DNA of 64,000 bases from Syngnathus acus. Taxonomy: Eukaryota; Chordata; Actinopteri; Syngnathiformes; Syngnathidae. Under the pieces are notes generated by a model. It was not told the origin of the DNA. It saw only the letters and a list, made by a program, of their open reading frames with translations, and made no database searches. The stretch is taken from contig NC_051102.1 of assembly GCF_901709675.1 (NCBI RefSeq), positions 8,405,412-8,469,411 of the forward strand, written 5' to 3'. Position numbers and translations under genes: made by a program. Of the stretch, positions 36,301 to 45,300 are shown piece by piece (position 1 is the stretch's first letter; every line of letters starts with the position of its first letter).

Positions 36301-39300
36301 TGGAGTGGAGGAAAGGCGGTGCAGTTCTTGCGCCCGGTAAGAAGTATGAACTCTGGCAGGCTGCGTGCGTTCAAGAACTCCGAATACGCAACCTGGATCC
36401 GGAAGACAGTGGTTACTACACCTGTGACGCAGGAGATCAACTAACCACCGCCTGTGTGACAGTGCAAGGTAGCGTGTTCGATTTGTTGAACCTCCAAATG
36501 TGGAGCCTGAGCCTGTATCTGTTTTTCCACTCAACAGTGAAAGAGATCTACATTTTGTGCGAGCTTAAGGCCGTGGACGTGTTTGTTGGGGAATGGGCGA
36601 GCTTCTCGTGTCAGCTGTCCAGCGAGCCGCCCGGCCAGGTGCAATGGTGGCTGGACGGCACTTTGCTGGAGAGCGGACCCGTTAGCGAGATAGGGCTGAG
36701 CGAGGGCCACGTCCACACGCTCACCCTTAAGAACCTGGCCACAAATGACTCGGGCACTGTCATATTCAAAGCTGGGAATTTAACTTCAGCAGCCAAGCTT
36801 CTTGTCAAAGGTAATGCTGAATCCAACATGACCAAAGTTGAGACACGCCCCTTTTTTTTACACCCTGCAGAAACCAAACCAATGCAATAACTTTAATCCA
36901 TTTTTAACAGAACAATTTTGTAATTCTATGTGAAATGCAGTGGAAACTCCAAAGTCCATTGCCCCCCCCCCCCCCCCCCCCCAAATACTGCAATTGAGAC
37001 ATTCTATTAGGTTAGGTTGGGATGGATGGAGGGATGGAGGGATGGTGTTTGACTTGGAGATTCCACTGTAAATGTCAAAATGATGTCAAATGTTTGTTTT
37101 TTTCTGCAGAGGATTGTAAAATTCTCTCGTTCATGTACTGCACGTTGATGTTGAGTGTTGTGCGTGAGCATGCATGAGCTTATTGTTTATTAGAAAAAAA
37201 AAAAAAAAAGAATTTAAACAATGCAGTGCTGTTCCACCCTCCCCTTCTGGCCTGCCGCTTTCCATTACTGACTTTGACTTATTCCACCATTTGACCAAGC
37301 GAACCTGCCCTTAACCTGCAAGCACATACACATCTCTAACGTTTTGTCACCCATCCTTTTGAGTATAAAATAGCCTCCTTCAATCTGGGCACATGCAGGG
37401 CTTTTTGACCCCCAATATTTGTTAGGTCAATCCTTAAACCAGGAGTCACCAACACGGTTCCAGGGAGCCCCAAGGATCACATGATTAGCCCTCGGGTTCA
37501 TTCTAAAAATAGCTCCCTGGTTAAACTGGCAGACCTTTGTACTAATCAGTAGCCAAGAAGAACTGTAGCTCTCCATTTCTAAAAGGATGCTGACCCCTGC
37601 CCCGAAAGATTTTGGTGGTTATAAAGCCCTCATCTGTCCCGTGCTGCACCAATATGAACAGTTTGACTTAAAACCTGACCTCAACCTCAGATCCCACGGT
37701 TGAGGTGGTGAACGACATGAAGGACCTTAGCGTGGTCGAGGACCAAGCGGCCGAGTTCATCTGCCAGTTCACGAGGCCGGTGAAGGCCGAGTGGAAGCGA
37801 GACGGGCAGCCGTTGCGGCCCGATGGCCGCAGGGTGGTAGTGAAGCAGGACTGGACTGTGTCTCGCTTGTACATTAGTCGCGTGTGTGCCGGAGACAGGG
37901 GCGCATACTCCTGTGAGGCGGCGGGGACCTGTGTGGTTGCTTCGCTTCATGTGGAAGGTGAGCTCTCCTCCACATGGAAAGAGCACTGACCTTCAGGGAC
38001 TCACCTACTTGTGAATTCTGTGGCGCTATCAACTAATCTGCTGCTTTTTTTTCCCCATCGCAGTCCTAAGAACCCTATTTTTATTCCTTCTTTTTTCTCC
38101 CCTTATAGCCAAACCCATCAACATAGTCCAAGGGCTGGAGAATCTCGAAACCTTTGACGGAGGAGAAGCTTTATTTGAGTGTGCCTTGTCTCGCCCGGAG
38201 AACAAAGACTGCCAATGGCTTCTGGATGGCAAAGCGGTGAAGGAATCGCCCAATGCTGAGATCGTGTGCTTTGAGAGCGGCCGTCGCCACTTGCTGCTCC
38301 TCAAAGAGCTGCGTGGTAGCGACAGTTGCACGGTCACCTTCAGAGCGGGCGCGGCGTCCACGTCGGCCCAGCTCTCGGTCAAAGGCTGGCAGCTGGGCGT
38401 GGCAAAGCATCTGGAAGACGTGGTGGCCGCCGTCGGCGAGAGGGTGGAATTTTGCGTGGAGTTGACCGAGCCGGTGCCCGCCGCGGAAATTGTTTGGTAT
38501 GCCAACGGAGTGGAGCTCAAGCCAGGCCAACTGTGGATCACCAGGAACGACGGATGTAGCTATCGCCTCATCCTGAGGCAGGCACCGCTTATGCCGCAAC
38601 AGGAAATAACCTTTGCGGCCCGAGATGCACTCTCTATGGCCAAGCTCTCCATTATCGGTAAGTCTTGGATTGTCACCGTTGATTTTGGTTCCTTTGTTTG
38701 AGAGTGGAGGTAGAAAATGATTCATTCACACAATAATGAAACCAAGTGCTTTCTTTGTCACAGCTGTACCAGACCCCCCGGAGGACCCTGAGATCCTCAG
38801 CAAGACCAAAGAATCCGTCACCCTTTCCTGGTTCACCCCCCTACATGACGGAGGAAGTCCCATTCTGGGCTACAAGGTGGAGTTGAGGTTGGCGGAAAGC
38901 GCTCTCTGGCTTCCGTGCCACTCCACCCCCGTGTGCAACACGGAATTTGTGGTGGGAAATCTCATCCAAGGCTCCGGCTACAGGTTTAGAGTGTCGGCCA
39001 TCAATAGAGCCGGCACAGGGGAGCCTGTCGAGCTTCCTCAGACTGTGCAGCTTGGTGAGTGACCACTAAAATGTCTCAAATCTGCTACAATTTTGACTAT
39101 CAATAAATGTAATGATTGTAATAATTTGGGTAAGCCCTCACTGAAGGCCGAGGTATCATATCCCACACTGATTGCTTTGTTTGAGCGAGTGCCGCCAAAG
39201 TCTCATTAAAATTGCCGTGTCTCCATAGAAACGGAGGTACAAGTAGTTGAGTCGGAGCCACTCGGACAGCCCAGTCTTCCTCCGGAGGCCGCCGAAGAAG

Positions 39301-42300
39301 GGGACCTTCGTGAAATATGGGAGGCCTCGGCCAAGAAAAGGCGCATGAGTCGCGAGCCCACTTTGGACTCCATCACTGAACACCCAGAGGATGACGCTAA
39401 AGGGGGTCAAAAGAAAACGGAGCAGAAGGAGAGCAGCGCTTCAGAGAAGCTGGAGTTGAAGGCAAAAGATTCGGACCAGACCGAGTCTAAATTATGCAGC
39501 GGCTCCGACGTGTCCCAATCTGGTGGTTCTTCACTTGTGTCCTACCTTAAGAAGAGCAGTCAGCTTCAGTCCTCAGCCACGGTCGTGACCGCCGATGAGC
39601 AGACAATGACCACCGAGCGCTTCTTTCAGCACTTTCAGAAGTCCGACCAGATGACGACCACAGTTGAGCGGACCGAAACAAAACAGGCGTCGATTCAGGA
39701 GACCGAAATCCTGGAGATCAGCAAGGAAGACGAACCTGATCTCCAAGAAGCCGCCATCAAGATCCAAGCTGCTTTCAAGGGCTACAAGGCACGCAAGGAC
39801 ATGCGGCCTGTCTTCAAGGGGGTTTTCAAAGAGCAAACCAAAGAGCCCAACGGAACCATCCATCTGGAATGTGTGGCCCAAGGTAAACCCGAAAAGGTGT
39901 GTTGGCTGAAGGACGGAGAGCCGCTGTCCGACGGCAAACACCACCACATCGACATCTACAACGACGGCACGTGTTCCTTGGTCATCACCGCCATCACCAC
40001 CAAGGACACGGGCGTGTACACGTGCGAGGTCACCAATAAATTTGGAGTCATCTCTCACAGCGCCAAGGTCACCGTAGGAACAGAGAGAGAATCATCCGGC
40101 CGGCGTCCGCTGACGGTCGGCTACAGCGCCGACAGCGAGCCCGACAGTTCGTCGGGCAGCGAGATGGACGAGTCGCTGAGGCAGGCGAGCAGACGCCTTC
40201 GCCGGCTGCTGCGGACGCGCCTCCCGCCGGACGTGGAGGAAGAACCTTTCGTCAGCGCCGACGAAGGAGATCTCCACCCTCCGGACCCTCACTCTTACCG
40301 TGAGGACGACACGTACATTTACATCCGCTTCGACACGTGGTCAGAGGCGGAGGTGGCGTCCAAACGCTTCCAGGAGATGTTTACCATCCACGGCGTCCCC
40401 GTGGAAACCACCATCCTGGACGCCGGCCATCTCAAAGTGGAGTTGCGGATTAGAAAGTTAGGATACACGCAAGATGGCACGGAAACGCCCACTCAAGAAA
40501 AACAACCTCCTGCGTTACTGTCTGGAGCTCCCGGTAGCTCTTCTTTCTGTTCACTTTTGATTTGTAGAACCAACAAAAGTCTTCCAATGACCTTGTTGTC
40601 TTCCTCCTCCAGCCGCTCCCGTCTTCTTGACCGAGTTACAAAACCAGGACGTGCCCGACGGCTATCCGGTCAGCTTTGACTGTGTGGTGATCGGCAAGCC
40701 TTCGCCCGCCGTCCGCTGGTACAAAGACGGCAAAGTTCTGGAGGAGAACGACCACTACATGATCAACGAGGACCAGGAGGGCTGCCACCAGCTCATCATC
40801 ACCGCCGCGCTGCCCTCCGACATGGGAGTTTACCGCTGCACGGCGGAAAACAGCAGCGGCATCGCGGCCACCAGGGCCGAACTCAGGGTTGACCGTGAGT
40901 TTTGATTTCTTTCGTAGCCGATATACTTCTGTCGGATTAACCCGTCCATCGTCTCCGTCAGTGTCCTGCAGCTCCGATTATGACACTGCTGCCGACGCCA
41001 CTGAAACGTCGTCTTACATCAGCGCCAAGGGCTACTCGTCCAGGTAACTTCCCTGGACAAGCATTCCATTTTCCGATGCATTGATTAAAACCCGGTGTTG
41101 TCCTTCTTCAAGCAGGGAGACGGAGAACTTTGAGTCGGTGACAGAAGATGATCAATTGCCTCAAGTGGTGGAAGAACTTCACGATGTTCACGTTAGTCCA
41201 GGTTCACCGATGGCTAAGATGCAGCTCAGAGTAAAAGGTATGCGCGGAGAATTGCCGATTAAAGTCTCGCTGTTTGTAAACGCCGCTTTGTTTGCAGGTT
41301 TCCCCAAACCGAGAGTGTACTGGTTCAAAGACGGCCATCCGCTGCGCCCTTCCAAAAGGATTTTGCTCTTAGCGCAGCAAGACGTTCACGGTCTGGAGAT
41401 TCTGGAGGTGAAGAAAGACGACACGGCGGAATACTCGGCCTACATCAGTAACGCAGCTGGCTCCGCCTACTCTTCTGCCCGCCTTATTGTTCGAAGTGCG
41501 TTTGCCCGTTTCGAAAATGCAAAATTCCGCGTTATGAAAATCTTAACAATGGCTGGGTTTTATTTCAGATCCGGGGGAGATCGTACCGCAAGATCTGAAA
41601 GGTAATTTCATAGTCGTCAAGATTGTAAATGGAGCATAACCAATCAATTGTATTTTTCTAGACTCCCAAGAGTCTCTCGTGCCACCACGTTTCCTGGAAA
41701 GGTTCCCCAACAGAAAAGTGAAACAAGGAACCAGCATCACATTATCCGTCAAGGTGGAAGGTTGGTACGCCGCGTGCTTTGAAAGCAATCACGTCGACAC
41801 CTTCATGCACTTTCCTGGTGTTCTCCTTCAGGCTCTCCCACTCCAATGGTGTCGTGGCTGAAGGAGGAGTCGACGGAGGATGTGCTGTGGATCAAGCCCG
41901 ATACCAAAGGATACAAAATAGCCAGCTCGGGCCGCCAACACAGCCTCATCTTGATGGACGTTGGAACCGAGTACACTGGCGCCTACACCTGCATTGCCAC
42001 CAACAAGGCGGGACAGTCCATCTGTACCGCCCACCTGGAGGTGGATGACGGTAAAAAAACAAAAGTCCCTTCTGTGACGTGAACCGCTGAGCACTAATTG
42101 CTAATTTGTTGTTTTCCTCAGCTCCGCCGCAAAAGAAACAGACCAAAACACCAGAGTATGTTTTTAAAATCGATTTGATTCACGATTGACGATTGATGAG
42201 TGACGTATCGTTTTTATTCATCAGAGTTCTCGGGATTACTGTTAGTCCACCGGAGGAAGCCGCAAAGAAGGGGAAAGGTAGAACCTCTCTACATTTAATA

Positions 42301-45300
42301 ATCCCATCCGCTTAATCGGTATCATTTTAAATACTCGATCATGGTTTCGATTCACATCACTTGAACCGTGCGGTGTCAATCCAAACTAAAAATATTTTGC
42401 AATTTGTTTCAAGAGAGTAAAATGCCATACCTGGGAGAAGTCGGCTCGGAGGAATTCCTCATGAAACTCACCTCTCGGATCACCGAAATGGTGTCAGCCA
42501 AGATTACACAAGGTACGTATGGACCGCCAACGCTTGACTTGTGTTTCTGCACGCATTGCTTGTGTGATGCGTTGACAACGTCCAAGGCCATCTTGCGACA
42601 CTTCTTCCCCACTTTATATGCAATCACTTGACTAACAGCACCCATCCAACGCTCATCCAATGTGTTATTCAGACAGCACACAGAATCAGGAAGTGCTCCA
42701 GTGGATGAAATCTTGGCCCAAAACTACCAGTATGTATTACAAATGCATCCATTGTCATATAATATGATACATACAATGATGATGTTTTCCATGAAGCACA
42801 AACGAGTTATTTTTAGAATTCTAATCTCTAACCGCATCGTTTGTGGCAACTCCAATCGTTTGTCTCTGTTGTATTATAATTGACTACCGTATTTTCCGCA
42901 CTATAAGGCGCACCGGATTATAAGGCGCACCTTCAATGAATGGCCCATTTTAAAACTTTGTCCATATATAAGATATATACATTTGACCCGCGGGCCGGAC
43001 TTTGGACACGCCTGCTGTAGTGGCTCAATATTGGTCCATATATAAGGCGCACCTGATTATAAGGCGCACTGGCAGCTTTTGAGAAAATTTGAGGTTTTTA
43101 GGTGCGCCTTATAGTGCGGAAAATACGGTACTAATCTGACTAGCCGTCTCTCTGTGTATCCATCCATCCATCCATCCGTACAAAATGACATATCAGTATA
43201 ACAAATACACATTTATTTGACCATACATACAATTTTTTATTATCATCGTAACCCTTCTTTGGTCATTGATAACATCAAATATCAAATAGAAATGGTTTCA
43301 TGTGTCCTCAAATGGTGTCTTCCACCTCACCGGGAACTAAACTCTGCTACTAATCAATCCACTCGTATTCAAGGCCACACTTGACCCGACACACTTGTTG
43401 CTTCCCTCCTCGCCATCTCAGCCTCATTGCGCGTACCAGGCGCCGACAGCGACGATGAGACCAAAACCCCTTCGGCTTCACCTCATCACGGTCGTTCCCG
43501 TCCGCCCTCCCTCGTGGCCGATTCCTCGTCTGAGTCTGATGAGGGAGACGCCAGGGGAGAGGTGAGACTCTGAAACACTTTCAAATTAACCAAGCGTGAA
43601 AAGTGATGCGGACTGTCTGCACGTGCAGATGTTCGATATCTACGTGGCGACGGCCAACTACGACCCCACCGTGGCCAGCAAAGAATCCATCTCCCTGAAG
43701 GAGGGACAGTACGTGGAGGTGTTGGACTCGGCCCACCCGCTCAAATGGCTCGTCAGGACCAAACCCACCAAGACGACGCCGTCCCGCCAAGGCTGGGTGT
43801 CACCTGCCTACCTGGACAAAAAATTCAAAGTATGCGTGTATAGCCTCGGAGCACAACAGAAACATTTCTTACAATCATGATAAACATCTCCTCTAGCTAT
43901 CTGCCGATTCGGGCGACCTTCCCGAGACGAGTGTCGAGGAGGTGTCTGAGGGAGAATACAAGAAGAAGTTATTGTAAGTAAAACAAATCATTACAAATCC
44001 TGCCAGCCTCTCAAACAGTCATCTTTTTATTGTTCTTCTTCTGTAGCCAATTAATCCAGGACATAATTGGCGGTGAATCAGAGTTTGTCAAAGAGATGGA
44101 CTTCTTCACGCACCATCACCCGAAGCACGCCGACTCTCCCGATGCACCGAGTGACGTCAGCAGCCAGAAGGAAGCCATCTTCAGGAACATCGACGACTTG
44201 AAGGACTTCCACGGCAGGTACGCTCGCCCCCTCCCTTTGGGCGTGTTTTCGCAGCAGTGACCTGGCCGTATGTGCGCTGCAGGGCGTTCCTGCCCAAGCT
44301 GAACGACTGTGAGACGGACGACGATGTCGCCATGTGCTTCCTGAAGAATAAGGAAGGCTTTGAGAAGTACCTCCAGTACCTCGTAGGTCAAAGCCAGGCC
44401 GAAAGCGTCATCGGTGACAAAACGGTGCACCGCTTCTTCAAGGTACTGCGGAATTGATTGTCATTTCTTCTCTATGGTTGATCTCCCTGATGTTTACTCG
44501 TGTTTTAGGAGTACACGGAGAAGGAGCAAGCCAACGCAGACCCGGCTGAGCAGCCTATACGTAGCATCAACGCCTACCTGCTTCAACCTCTGGATAGGAT
44601 TCAGAAATACAAGGCCTTCCTCAAGGTGACCACGACCAAGCGTCATGTCTCTTTGACATGCCGGATCTTCTCGGTTCTAACACCCTCGCCGTCGCCAGGA
44701 GCTCATTCGAAACAAGGCGCGAAACGGCCAGAACTGCTGCCTGCTGGAGGAAGCGTACGCCATGGTGTCGGCGCTACCGCAACGCTCGGAGAATAGCCAC
44801 CACGTGTCTATGATTGAGAACTACCCCGCCACCCTTGAAGCCTTAGGCGAGCCTCTTAGGCAGGTGAGTGGATGGATGAGGAACTTTTTATAGTCTCGTT
44901 GAGGCCAACAAAAAAAAAAATCACATTTCATTGAGTCATGTGTCTTGCTACCAGGGACCGTTCCAAGTTTGGGAGGGAGCTCCCGGAATAAGGACGTCCT
45001 CTCGAGGTCACCACCGCCACGCCTTCCTCTTTAAAAACTACTGCATCATCTGCAAATCCAAGCGAGACAGCAACACCGACACGCAAACCTACGTCTTCAA
45101 GAACATGATGAAGGTAAGAATGGACGCCAGCCGCCCGCAACATGTTTTGAATTGCCTCCCTCCCGCAGCTCAACAACATTGACGTGAATGAGACGGTGGA
45201 GGGCGACGACCGCGCTTTCGAGATCTGGCACGAACGTGAAGATTCGGTGAGGAAGTACACCTTGCAGGCCCGAACCGTCACCATCAAGAACTCGTGGTTG

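Larger units (their letters stand above)
32941..38657 (+). other. obscn: Obscurin exons 42-52: Ig36-Ig47
   Basis: Exons 32941-33207, 33329-33595, 34143-34409, 34684-34953, 35123-35389, 35460-35738, 35804-36061, 36202-36468, 36538-36810, 37691-37957 and 38109-38657. The last exon is 549 nt and carries two Ig domains joined at [18 protein letters not shown], so an intron is absent there. Long introns: 33596-34142 (AT-rich, nothing seen) and 36811-37690 (poly-C tract and a transposon fragment, listed separately). Confidence 0.9.
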
